From Candidatus Edwardsiibacteriota bacterium (lineage in GTDB: Bacteria; Edwardsbacteria; AC1; EtOH8), in contig JAGVNJ010000045.1 of assembly GCA_020053305.1 (NCBI GenBank), positions 1 through 42,090 of the forward strand: DNA of 42,090 nucleotides, given 5' to 3'. Of the stretch, positions 1 to 8,176 are shown piece after piece. Each line of letters opens with the position of its first letter. The stretch's first letter is position 1. The notes beneath the pieces were generated by a model. That model made no database searches. It was not told where the DNA came from and was given only the letters and a program-made list of their open reading frames with translations. The position numbers were made by a program, and so were the translations under genes.

Positions 1-51
1 ACAGAAACGGCCCCATCATGTACGGAGTTATTTTAAGCATCCCAAAGCGTC

Positions 52-1041
52 CTATGCTGCATAACTCTTCACATATTTATTTGCCGGAGTAATATTATAA
101 TCGTTATAGCCGATTTTTACAGCTTTTTCTAAATAATCTATTGCTCTTTCTGTTTTACCCACATTAACATAACATAATGCAAGTGCGACATAATAAATAG
201 ATATCTGTTGATTACAGGAAATCGCTTTTAGGTAATATTTTTCGGCATCTTTATATTTACCCGCTTTTGAATATACAATGCCAATATTATGATAAGTATC
301 TGAATAGCTTGGATCAATTTTTATAGCTGTAAATAAATATTCCAACGCTTCGGCATCTTTATTTTTTTTAATTAAAATACAGCTAAGATTATTATATGCC
401 TTTGCATAATTGGGGTTATATTTTATAGCGTTTCGGTATCCCTTTTCGGCATTTTCAATATCATTTAGTTTTGTTGAATAAAAAGCAGCAATATTATTGT
501 ATCCTTCGGCATATTCTGGGTTTAATTCTAATCCCCATTTATATTCTTTCAAAGCATCCTTTGGGTTTGTGGATTCTAATAGAAGGCCCTTAAATGAATG
601 AGCAACCCCAGTATTTACACATTTCAGAGATAAATCAATATAATATAATGCTTTATCTCTGTCATTATTTCTTATTGCATTACTGCTTAATCTCCACATT
701 TTAATAGCCCTATCCCTTTTAGTAATATTTACCTCCCCTGTTTTGTTAATTTCTTTTCGTAACGCATTAATATCTTCAACTATTCTTTGTTGTACTGCAG
801 GTGTAACATTACTTAAAGCTTCAGTTATGCTTTGCTCTAATATTAATTCTTTTTTTGAATCTACTTGGATAAAATAATTTAACAAAGGTAAGAAAATGGC
901 AATTGCTACAATGGTTATTGAAAAAAGTACGTATTTGTTTTTTGGCCATTCCCTAATCTTATCCGCATATTTTGGTATTGCAAGAGCTGTTAAGCAAAAT
1001 GCAGAAATGGCGCCAAATATTAATAAGATTATCTCTTTCAT
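52..1041 (-). CDS. Membrane-anchored TPR-repeat protein
   Basis: A 329-residue protein of unknown specific role. The N-terminus has two hydrophobic segments (about residues 3-21 and 38-58), so it is probably anchored in the inner membrane. A short, probably coiled region follows, then several tandem tetratricopeptide repeats from about residue 115 to the end, recognisable by repeated blocks such as YNNIAAFYS, YNNLSCILIK and YHNIGIVYSKAGKYKDAEKYY. TPR arrays are protein-binding scaffolds, so the partner cannot be read from sequence. An AGGGA ribosome-binding site precedes the ATG. The gene is visibly AT-rich like the restriction-modification genes upstream and unlike the ATPase operon, which suggests acquisition. 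It starts 34 bases after the stop of the atpK 3'-end remnant. Confidence 0.85.
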   Translation of the reverse strand: MKEIILLIFGAISAFCLTALAIPKYADKIREWPKNKYVLFSITIVAIAIFLPLLNYFIQVDSKKELILEQSITEALSNVTPAVQQRIVEDINALRKEINKTGEVNITKRDRAIKMWRLSSNAIRNNDRDKALYYIDLSLKCVNTGVAHSFKGLLLESTNPKDALKEYKWGLELNPEYAEGYNNIAAFYSTKLNDIENAEKGYRNAIKYNPNYAKAYNNLSCILIKKNKDAEALEYLFTAIKIDPSYSDTYHNIGIVYSKAGKYKDAEKYYLKAISCNQQISIYYVALALCYVNVGKTERAIDYLEKAVKIGYNDYNITPANKYVKSYAA

Positions 1042-1075
1042 ATTAATTCCCTAAACATTATTTACCTCAATGATT

Positions 1076-1158
1076 TTACTTCAAAATAAACGTCATCGCC
1101 AGAGCGAGCACCGCGTAGGTCTCCGGCATGGCCCCGGCCACAAGTGTCAGAATTGCCC
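1076..1158 (-). pseudogene. Remnant duplicate of the atpK 3' end
   Basis: Read on the minus strand, this stretch encodes a startless tail ending VAGAMPETYAVLALAMTFILK and a TAA stop. That is the C-terminus of V-ATPase subunit K, including the ion-binding PET glutamate. It matches the end of the intact atpK at 3613-4116 over about 63 bases (1080-1142 against 3617-3679) with three mismatches; the protein changes are V to A and F to L. In-frame upstream codons run into a stop at 1163-1165, and the methylase stop codon abuts it, so it cannot be an expressed gene. It marks the far edge of the restriction-modification cassette. Confidence 0.85.
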
Positions 1159-2715
1159 CTATTTATCTTCCTTGTTTTTTACATTTTTCGAGTTGAATAG
1201 TTCTGTACCTTCACGTATTTCCATCCCGTTTCTAGCCCAGCAGTGTTGTATACTATCATAGTGCCATCCTTTATTTTTTATTATGTCGGTGAAAGCCTGC
1301 TTACTTATGGATACAGCGCTTAGTGCGCCTTTTTCCCAAGCATCCATTATTACCCGGTTAAATAGATATTCACCATAGACATAATTGCTTTTCACAGAAC
1401 TCAAATAGTTTGCTACGCTATCCTCTACATTAAAATGTGCATTGCTCTTATTTTTCTTTACTTTTCCACTATTAAAGAAAGTTAGTATCAGCTCGCCGGC
1501 AAGAACAGATTCACTACCCTTCTTTTTATGCATCGACCAAATAGGATCGCCAACTTGTGATACTGCCGCCTGAAGCTCCATACCTGATTCAGAAGCAGAA
1601 CGTAGAATGGTTTCAAAATATATTGTATTCCAATGTTGAAATACTATTGACAGCCATCTGCCTGGCTTTAACATTTTTGCACACGCCTTAACAGACAACC
1701 CCAAACGCTCAACATATTCGTCTTCAGTATGATTAAAATCACCGCCAACTATAAGCTCCTTTTCTTTAGCTTCCTGGGGTAACGCAAGGCCCAACCAACC
1801 ATTCCATAATGTGGATAAATCGAGATATGCAATATGAGCGCCGTATGGCGGATCTGTGTATATATAATCAATTTGCCCCCTCAATTGGTCAGCAATTTCT
1901 ATAATATCTTTTTCATATGTAGCGAATTGGCCTTTCCAACCCACCGTCATTTTTTTTACTTCAATTTCCTTGTCAATTTCTTTTTTTGCTTCGAAAACAT
2001 TAGAAGCTCTTTCATGAAAGGTTTGCCAAGCTGGTAATGACACCGGCTGTTTTGCCACCTTGTAACGATAAATACTAAACAAACTTGAACCGCCCCGCGA
2101 TGCAAGGCGTCCTTCAGAAGAAAGAAATGTCTTGTTTAATTTCGTTAATGTTGCTGACCATGCCAATAGAAGGCCGTTTCGTACATATTCCTTTTTAATT
2201 CCATCTATTGCTTCTTTTAGAATTGCGAGGTTAACAAGCTGATGTGGAAGAAACAACTCATGGTATGTCACAACATCCGAATTCGCAGGAAGATTAATAT
2301 TGGGAGGCAACGTGATTTTTTTATACCATTTCTTTACTGAATTTTCATCGCTGCCTTCTATGATTTCTATATTTTTTTGACAAATATTTTGTATATCAGA
2401 CAACGCTGCATAATATTCAGAAATATTTCCTTTGTGTAAATCTGCAATACCCTGTGCTATAAAATTTGCAAATGGGTTGATATCATTTTGTATGCCCATA
2501 CGGTTGCATAGAAAGGCTTCTATGGCTGTTACCCCAGACCCACCGAATGGATCTAGAACCTTATCACCTTCTTGCGTATAATGCTGTATATACTTTTTTA
2601 CCACATTATATGGTCTGCGAGTAAAATATGGATGAACACCATAGTGCCGCCTTGCACTCTGTCGTTCGGCACTTATAGGCTTGTCAATCGGTGATATATT
2701 CTTATAAGTATTCAT
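1159..2715 (-). CDS. DNA methyltransferase (N6-adenine or N4-cytosine) of a restriction-modification pair
   Basis: A 518-residue S-adenosylmethionine-dependent DNA amino-methyltransferase. The SAM-binding motif DPFGGSG is at residues 55-61 and the catalytic DPPY motif at 288-291, with over 200 residues between them. Motif I before motif IV with a long insert fits the alpha-class layout, the insert presumably recognising the target. The HPYFTRRP block near residue 28 is also typical of such enzymes. Modification of the host site protects DNA from the partner nuclease. Its ATG overlaps the stop of the upstream nuclease gene by four bases (ATGA), so the two are translationally coupled. The gene is AT-rich against the ATPase operon. 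The methylated base and recognition site cannot be told from sequence. Confidence 0.85.
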   Translation of the reverse strand: MNTYKNISPIDKPISAERQSARRHYGVHPYFTRRPYNVVKKYIQHYTQEGDKVLDPFGGSGVTAIEAFLCNRMGIQNDINPFANFIAQGIADLHKGNISEYYAALSDIQNICQKNIEIIEGSDENSVKKWYKKITLPPNINLPANSDVVTYHELFLPHQLVNLAILKEAIDGIKKEYVRNGLLLAWSATLTKLNKTFLSSEGRLASRGGSSLFSIYRYKVAKQPVSLPAWQTFHERASNVFEAKKEIDKEIEVKKMTVGWKGQFATYEKDIIEIADQLRGQIDYIYTDPPYGAHIAYLDLSTLWNGWLGLALPQEAKEKELIVGGDFNHTEDEYVERLGLSVKACAKMLKPGRWLSIVFQHWNTIYFETILRSASESGMELQAAVSQVGDPIWSMHKKKGSESVLAGELILTFFNSGKVKKNKSNAHFNVEDSVANYLSSVKSNYVYGEYLFNRVIMDAWEKGALSAVSISKQAFTDIIKNKGWHYDSIQHCWARNGMEIREGTELFNSKNVKNKEDK

Positions 2716-3596
2716 TTGTATTCCGCAAGTTCTTGTAGGTTGAAGTTAGCTAACGCATCCAATTCAATAATATCGATATGTCTTGGGGTTTCTTTGCGCC
2801 CTTTAGTTGCGCATAGCAGAACAGCCCTGGATAATTCATCCTTTCCATATTTTTGCATCTGATATGTAAAACCGTCACTATTACGTTTCAATTCCACTGG
2901 TATTGTGTAGGTTGGGTAATTGCCGAATTTAAACTCGGTCAAGCAATCATAACCTTTGCCAACAAAACCTCCAAGTGATACGCCTAAATGCTTGAGTGGG
3001 CCTGATGCCCGAAGAATATCTGTTTCTTGAATGTGCTTGAGCCACGTTGGTCTGCAATGATCTCTGGAAATTCTTTGGAATTCTTCCTTACACCAAGAAA
3101 TAAGCCATGGGATTTCTTTCGCCATAGTAGCCATTTGTTTAAGCCAAAACGGACTACGATATGACTTGGTAAAAGTTAATGGTTTTTCTATGCTGGGGAG
3201 TCTAATTTTCTTAGATACGTCTGCATACTTACAAGCTAACGGTGTGATATAAAATGAATTATCTCGTATTTCTATATCCACATCTATTCTCTCAAAATCG
3301 CCGGTTTGTAGCTGATACCAATCACGTATAGATTCACCTATGCTTTCTTCGGCATAACCTTGTTGGATACGATCATGCCCTACTTGTCCTTTTACTAGAC
3401 GATTTCGCCCATCAAGCTTTTTATCTTTATCGACAGCGATATAATCTGATTTAGTTGCACCATAAGGGGTAACAAGTGCTACACGTACAGCCCCTTTTTT
3501 CCGTAGATGTTTTTTTACTACGGGGGTTAACTCGTGAAAGTAGTACTGAGGTCCCCCGGTATCTCTGCTTTGGCGTTTTGTTTGTTGAAGATGCAT
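2712..3596 (-). CDS. Putative restriction endonuclease (PD-(D/E)xK type)
   Basis: A 294-residue protein with no family I can name. The C-terminal third carries a PD-(D/E)xK-like pattern: Asp217 in GKGYD, a beta-strand-like stretch, then Glu235 and Lys237 in PVELK. This is the usual metal-binding nuclease core. The gene directly precedes and overlaps a DNA methyltransferase by four bases, the arrangement of a type II restriction-modification system, which is the main reason for the call. An AGGGG ribosome-binding site lies about nine bases before the ATG, only 16 bases after the stop of atpK, so it is probably co-transcribed with the ATPase operon. It could instead be another nuclease or a regulatory partner of the methylase. 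Confidence 0.6.
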   Translation of the reverse strand: MHLQQTKRQSRDTGGPQYYFHELTPVVKKHLRKKGAVRVALVTPYGATKSDYIAVDKDKKLDGRNRLVKGQVGHDRIQQGYAEESIGESIRDWYQLQTGDFERIDVDIEIRDNSFYITPLACKYADVSKKIRLPSIEKPLTFTKSYRSPFWLKQMATMAKEIPWLISWCKEEFQRISRDHCRPTWLKHIQETDILRASGPLKHLGVSLGGFVGKGYDCLTEFKFGNYPTYTIPVELKRNSDGFTYQMQKYGKDELSRAVLLCATKGRKETPRHIDIIELDALANFNLQELAEYK

Positions 3597-3612
3597 TTTG
3601 TATATCCCCTAA

Positions 3613-4116
3613 TTATTTCAAAATAAACGTCATCACCAGGGCGAACACCGCGTAGGTCTCCGGCATGGCCCCGGCCACCAGCGCGTTCCCCAGCGTGTTC
3701 TTCCCCTCCTGGATGCTCTTTATCCCCGCGGCGCAGACGATCCCCTGATACCAGGCGCTGACCAACAATATCACGCTGGCGATGGCGGCCTTGCCGGCCA
3801 CGGTGTAGGGATCGGTGGCGAAGCCGTTAAGATTGGTGAAGAATATCACCATTCCGTAGATCCCCTGGGTGGAGGGCATCAGGGCCACCGCGATGTTCTT
3901 GTAAAAATTCTCCTCGCCCCCGGCTAAAAGAGCCTGGAAGGATATCACCAGCCCGATGGCCGAGCCGGTCAACGCCAGCGACAGGCTTAAACCCATGGCC
4001 ATCTTGGCCAGCAGCGGCGCCCAGCTAAAAGTTGCCGGGGCCTCCTGGGCCAGGGCCGGGGCGGCGGCGATCATTGCCAACAGGAACATTGCCGGGATGG
4101 TAAGTTTCTTTTTCAT
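3613..4116 (-). CDS. atpK: V/A-type ATP synthase subunit K (rotor ring proteolipid)
   Basis: The membrane rotor subunit, 167 residues, with two tandem helical hairpins after an N-terminal signal-like stretch ending ALAQ near residue 24. The second hairpin carries the ion-carrying glutamate, Glu153 in AMPETYAV. The first has MPSTQG at 80-85 instead of a glutamate, so each subunit carries one ion site over four helices, as in V-type rings. Thr83, Gln84, Gln124 and Glu153 align with the sodium ligands known from Enterococcus hirae NtpK (Thr64, Gln65, Gln110, Glu139), pointing to sodium transport. It follows atpI by two bases. The last ~63 bases recur at 1080-1142 beyond the restriction-modification cassette. 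Confidence 0.95.
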   Translation of the reverse strand: MKKKLTIPAMFLLAMIAAAPALAQEAPATFSWAPLLAKMAMGLSLSLALTGSAIGLVISFQALLAGGEENFYKNIAVALMPSTQGIYGMVIFFTNLNGFATDPYTVAGKAAIASVILLVSAWYQGIVCAAGIKSIQEGKNTLGNALVAGAMPETYAVFALVMTFILK

Positions 4117-4118
4117 GT

Positions 4119-5918
4119 CTATCCTCTTTCGGTTTTGAATGGTTTGTATTCCATGCCCCCACCCTGGAAGAAATTCTTAAAGGCCTCCACAAAATGGAGC
4201 CGGGCGGAATGGACCGTGCTTCCTAGTATGGACAACGCCAGGTTGAAGCTGTGGCCGGCGATCAGGATCAGCACCGCCAGCGGAATGCCCAAAACAGGAC
4301 CGGCCGAGCCGTAGACCATCCCGGCCAGCTGGTTCATCACCGAGGCGATGGCCGAGGTGGCGATGCCCAGCCCGAACAGCCGGGCGTAGGATAAAAGATC
4401 GCCGATCAGCCCGGTCAGCCCGTAGATGCTCCACAACCCCAGCCCGATGCGGGCCAGCCAGTTCTGGTGGTCGGAGGAGAACAGCAGGGTCAACAACAGC
4501 CCCAGGATGATCAGCCCCGAACCGGCGTAATAGAGTATCGGGCTGTATGCCGCCTCGGCGAACCAGATGTTGCGGCTGACTAAGCTTACCCCGCCCCACA
4601 GGACCAGAAGAGTGGCTAATTTCTGCAGAACGCCCTGAAAGTGATTGGCCTGGAGCATCCCCAAAAGATACGAGAAGGAAAGATGCAGCACCCCCATGCC
4701 CAGCGCCAGGTAGAAGAACAGCATGGGATCCCCCACACCCACCGAGACGTCCAAAAGGATCCACTGGCGGCTGGCGAACTCGTAGCCGAACACCGAGCCG
4801 GTGATCAGCCCCACTATGATGGTGGAAACGGCGAAGGCCTGGCAAAGTTTCAGCGGCAGAATTAAGGCGGGGTTTTTCGGACCCAGTTTCTTTTCCATCA
4901 AATGGGCCGCCAGCAAAAAGACCAGCCCGTAACCGGCGTCGCTTAAGCAGATGCCGAAGAACAGTATCATGAACGGCGCAAAGAAATACGAGGGGTCCAG
5001 GTCACGATACCGGGGCAGGCCGTAGAGCTTCAGCAGGGGCTCGATCCGCCTGATGAACCAGTTGTTCTTTAAAAGCAGAGGCGGCTGTTCGTCCGGCGAA
5101 GGCCGGCGCATCTCCAGTTTTAACGGGAGGCCGCTGTCGCTGACGGTCCGCTGTAAAAGGGCTTTATTTTCGGACGGCAGCCAGCCCTCCAGCCCGAAAA
5201 GGTATTCCTGCTGGTAGAGCGCCGCGATGCTGTGATCCAATGCCGCCCGGTTGAGCGCTTCGATATATTGCTTTTTGACGGCCTCCCTTCTGCCGGCCAA
5301 TCCGGCCAGGGATCTTCTGATCTCTTCCTGCTGCTGCGACAGATCTTTATGCTCCCGGCGGGCCTGCTCCAGGCCCATCTCGGGCCAGCCCAGCAAAGTA
5401 GCGTGAAATACTTCCAGCTCGGGATGGTGGGAGATGACGAAGAACAGGGGATATTTCTTCTGCGACACCACCTGGAGATAGGCGTCATCGGGGATATTTA
5501 TGGTCTCCGGGTCCTTTTGGGTCGCCCGGTAGCGGTTGACATACAGCCCGTGCCTGCGGAGCTCCTCGGCATGGGCCGGATCGAAGTCGCCCCAGGGCTC
5601 CAGCTCGGTTATCAGATCCTCCAGATGGGCCAGCCGGGCGGTAGCCTCGCTCAGCCGTTTGGACAGCGATTCGATATAGAAGACCAGTTCGCCGTCGCTG
5701 ACATCGTTTTCGCCGTCGCCGTCCCCGCCAGAATACTTGTCCAGCAGCTTCAAGGCCGAATCGATCCGCTTGAGCTCCGGCAGATCGGCGATCTTGGAAA
5801 CTTTTTCCTTGGGCAGATCGATATGCACCACCCCGGCGCTTTGCAACAGGGCCATGGCCCTCTCCCCGGCCTGGGAGGGGCCCACCATGTAAATGCGTGT
5901 CATCGGGGCTATCGACAA
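4119..5918 (-). CDS. atpI: V/A-type ATP synthase subunit I (membrane stator)
   Basis: The large membrane stator subunit (homologue of eukaryotic subunit a). The N-terminal half is soluble and coiled-coil rich, binding the peripheral stalk. The C-terminal half has about seven membrane helices, with the characteristic SDAGYG near the first, LSYARLFGLG carrying the essential arginine, and a conserved end around HSARLHFVEAFKNFF. I place the start at a TTG (codon 5916-5918): it gives the family-typical MSIAPM start and has GGAG eight bases upstream (5927-5930). An ATG at 5903 is also possible, and an upstream ATG at 6017 adds residues unlike the family. From the TTG the protein has 599 residues. 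The gene is separated from atpD by about 350 bases of repeats. Confidence 0.93.
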   Translation of the reverse strand: MSIAPMTRIYMVGPSQAGERAMALLQSAGVVHIDLPKEKVSKIADLPELKRIDSALKLLDKYSGGDGDGENDVSDGELVFYIESLSKRLSEATARLAHLEDLITELEPWGDFDPAHAEELRRHGLYVNRYRATQKDPETINIPDDAYLQVVSQKKYPLFFVISHHPELEVFHATLLGWPEMGLEQARREHKDLSQQQEEIRRSLAGLAGRREAVKKQYIEALNRAALDHSIAALYQQEYLFGLEGWLPSENKALLQRTVSDSGLPLKLEMRRPSPDEQPPLLLKNNWFIRRIEPLLKLYGLPRYRDLDPSYFFAPFMILFFGICLSDAGYGLVFLLAAHLMEKKLGPKNPALILPLKLCQAFAVSTIIVGLITGSVFGYEFASRQWILLDVSVGVGDPMLFFYLALGMGVLHLSFSYLLGMLQANHFQGVLQKLATLLVLWGGVSLVSRNIWFAEAAYSPILYYAGSGLIILGLLLTLLFSSDHQNWLARIGLGLWSIYGLTGLIGDLLSYARLFGLGIATSAIASVMNQLAGMVYGSAGPVLGIPLAVLILIAGHSFNLALSILGSTVHSARLHFVEAFKNFFQGGGMEYKPFKTERG

Positions 5919-6265
5919 TTCAAATGCTCCAAAAGGATTTTTTTGATATATAGAAGTCTCTGTGAAATAAACCACGGAATCACGGAAGACATAAAAACAC
6001 TGAATAAAACCATTCAATACTTTGGTAAATATTTAACGCAATATGTCATGCCCGTGGAAACGGGCATCCAGGCCTGGATTCCCGCCGGTCCGCCATAGGC
6101 GGATTATACTGAATGTAATGAAGTGCGGGAATGACAATAAAAATGTTCTAAAAACGGATATGGGTTATTGATCTATTAATTGCCGGGGCAATAATCGGAT
6201 TGTCTTAAGCAATATTTCTTCACCAATTCAGTGTTTCCGTGGTAAAGAGTACTTATTTAAACGAT
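5919..6265. repeat. Intergenic repeat cluster between atpD and atpI
   Basis: About 350 bases without a convincing gene. The outer parts form an inverted pair: 5971-6005 contains ACCACGG and AAACACTGAAT, and 6226-6243 reads ATTCAGTGTTTCCGTGGT. Inside, from about 6048 to 6137, is a second palindromic block starting with a CATGCCCGTGGAAACGGGCAT hairpin-like stretch and ending in GCGGGAATGAC. Similar blocks occur elsewhere in the window (near 23396-23475 and 14262-14318). These look like dispersed non-coding repeats; the insertion splits an otherwise tight operon. The atpI ribosome-binding site lies at the low-coordinate end. Confidence 0.7.
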
Positions 6266-6868
6266 TTAAAACGATACGGCGCTTAGCCGCTTGGCCGCCT
6301 TGGCCACCCCCACCGCCACCGCCCGCTGATCCTGGAGATAGACGTTGATATGCCGGATGGCATCCCGGCAGTCCGGCATCAGCCGCTGTTCATAGAGGTT
6401 TATCCGCTGGCTGGTCTTGCGCAGCCCCTCGGACAGCAGGGCCTCCTGGTCCCGCAGGAATTTCAATTCGGTCTTCAAGTAGATGATGTTCCGGGCCGTG
6501 TCCCGCACCGCCTCCAAGGAATACGGCGTGTCGAAGAAGCCGTAGGCCGGCTGGCGGAAGACGATGCCGTCCAGCTGCGGCACCTTCAGGCCGGCGAAAT
6601 TCTTCACCGAGCTTTTCAGCTGCTCGATCTCCAAAAACGGCCTAAGGTGTCCCTCCATCTCCCGGAACAGCGGCGAGAAGGATTCGGCCGCTTTCAGCGA
6701 AGCCTCCAGCTGAAGCGACTTCTCCCGGATGGCCTTTCGGACCTGGGACTGCTGCAGCAGAAACAGCTGCTTCCGGGCCTCCAGGGCCGGCAGAAACCGC
6801 TGGTACATCCCCAGCTTCTGCTTCTGCTCCCTAAGGGAGACCTTATTTAGCTTGATGTTCTCCGGCAT
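6266..6868 (-). CDS. atpD: V/A-type ATP synthase subunit D (central rotor shaft)
   Basis: A 200-residue central-stalk subunit that transmits rotation between the membrane ring and the A3B3 head. The sequence is largely two long helices, with the start typical of the family (KLNKVSLREQKQKLGMYQRFL) and a matching C-terminal helix rich in charged heptads. The length matches the usual ~200 residues. The gene starts three bases after the stop of atpB, so the two are in one transcript. No subunit F, the usual partner at the base of this shaft, is encoded in the window. Confidence 0.92.
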   Translation of the reverse strand: MPENIKLNKVSLREQKQKLGMYQRFLPALEARKQLFLLQQSQVRKAIREKSLQLEASLKAAESFSPLFREMEGHLRPFLEIEQLKSSVKNFAGLKVPQLDGIVFRQPAYGFFDTPYSLEAVRDTARNIIYLKTELKFLRDQEALLSEGLRKTSQRINLYEQRLMPDCRDAIRHINVYLQDQRAVAVGVAKAAKRLSAVSF

Positions 6869-6871
6869 GGC

Positions 6872-8176
6872 TCACTTCTTCTGGGGCCAGTATTTATCTA
6901 TCATCTCCTGCTTGATGCCCACCTCGTCCGGCGAAAAACATTCGGCCAGGGTCTGCCAGCCCAGGTCCAGGGCCTGTTCCAGGCCGATATCCACCTTCAG
7001 GTCCAGGAACCGCCGGTAGAATTTTTGGGAGTAATCCAGATAGCGGTCGTCCTCCGGGGTCTTGTCGAAGCCCATGGCCAGCTTCTGCTCCACCTCCCGG
7101 CTCTTGGCGTACAGCCGGATCATGCTGTTCATGATATGGCCGTGATCCTCCCGGGTCACCTTGCCGATCACCAGCTGTTTCAAGCGGGACAGCGAGCCGA
7201 AGGGCTCCACCACCCCCTTGCGCAAATAGAACTGGCCCTCGGTGATGTAGCCGGTGTTGTCCGGCACCGGATGGGTGACGTCGTCGCCCGGCATGGTGGT
7301 CACCGCCAGGATGGTGATGGAACCGGCCCCCTCGAAATCCACCGCCTTTTCGTAGCGGGCCGCCAGGTCGCTGTACAGCGAACCGGGGTAGCCCAGGTTG
7401 GAGGGAACCTGGTCCATGGAGATGGCGATCTCCTTGAGGGCGTCGGCGAAAGCGGTCATGTCGGATAGCAGCACCAGCACCCTTTTCCCCTGCACCCCGA
7501 ACTGCTCGGCCGCCGCCAGGGCCAGGTCCGGCACCAACAGCCGCTCCACCACCGGGTCGGAGGCGGTGTGGATGAACATGATGGTCCGGGACAGCACCCC
7601 GGCCTGCTCGAAGGAATTCTTGAATTTTAGATACTCGTCATATTTCAGTCCGATGCCTCCCAGAATGACCACGTCGGCGTTGGCCCGCATCCCTATCCGG
7701 GCCAGCAGTTCGTTGTAGGGCTCGCCGGCCGCGGCGAAGATGGGCAGTTTCTGGCTCTCCACCAGCGGGTTGAAGACATCCACCATCGGCACCCGGGTCT
7801 CGATGAATCCCCGGGGGATGATCCGCCTGATGGGATTGACCGACGGCCCGCCGATCTCTATCTTGGGCAGGGAGGTCAAGACCGGACCGCCGTCCATCGG
7901 CTGGCCCGACCCGTTGAAGATCCTTCCCAGCAGGGCCTCTCCGAAAGCCACCTGCATGGGATGTTTGAGGAACCGTACCTGGTCGCCGGTGGAGATGCCC
8001 CGGGTCCCGGCGAACACCTGCAGAAAGACCTGATCGCCCTGCAGGCGGATCACCTGGGCCAGCGATGAGCGGCCCTGCCCCTTGACCGTGGCCAGTTCGC
8101 CGTTGCGGATGCCGGCGGCCTGGACGGTGATGATATCCCCCTGGATCCGGGAGATCAGATTATATTCCTTGATCAT
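6872..8176 (-). CDS. atpB: V/A-type ATP synthase subunit B (non-catalytic head subunit)
   Basis: A 434-residue subunit that alternates with AtpA in the A3B3 head. It has an N-terminal beta-barrel (to about residue 75), a central nucleotide-fold domain without a Walker A loop, and a C-terminal helical domain. Family blocks such as PINPxxR-like [29 protein letters not shown] and the GYITEGQ segment are present. It overlaps the stop of atpA by four bases (ATGA at 8173-8176), so translation is coupled and gives the 1:1 stoichiometry needed. Confidence 0.96.
   Translation of the reverse strand: MIKEYNLISRIQGDIITVQAAGIRNGELATVKGQGRSSLAQVIRLQGDQVFLQVFAGTRGISTGDQVRFLKHPMQVAFGEALLGRIFNGSGQPMDGGPVLTSLPKIEIGGPSVNPIRRIIPRGFIETRVPMVDVFNPLVESQKLPIFAAAGEPYNELLARIGMRANADVVILGGIGLKYDEYLKFKNSFEQAGVLSRTIMFIHTASDPVVERLLVPDLALAAAEQFGVQGKRVLVLLSDMTAFADALKEIAISMDQVPSNLGYPGSLYSDLAARYEKAVDFEGAGSITILAVTTMPGDDVTHPVPDNTGYITEGQFYLRKGVVEPFGSLSRLKQLVIGKVTREDHGHIMNSMIRLYAKSREVEQKLAMGFDKTPEDDRYLDYSQKFYRRFLDLKVDIGLEQALDLGWQTLAECFSPDEVGIKQEMIDKYWPQKK

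Noticed and set aside
1-51. Similarity of the first bases to the rplL-rpoB gap (shared AACGGCCCCATCA)
   Set aside because: Only 13 bases match and the flanks differ, so it could be chance.
1076-1158. A separate small V-ATPase K gene
   Set aside because: There is no start codon and an in-frame stop lies just upstream; it is only a C-terminal remnant.
52-3596. A prophage or integrative element
   Set aside because: No integrase, phage structural or conjugation genes; only the restriction-modification pair and one TPR gene are AT-rich.
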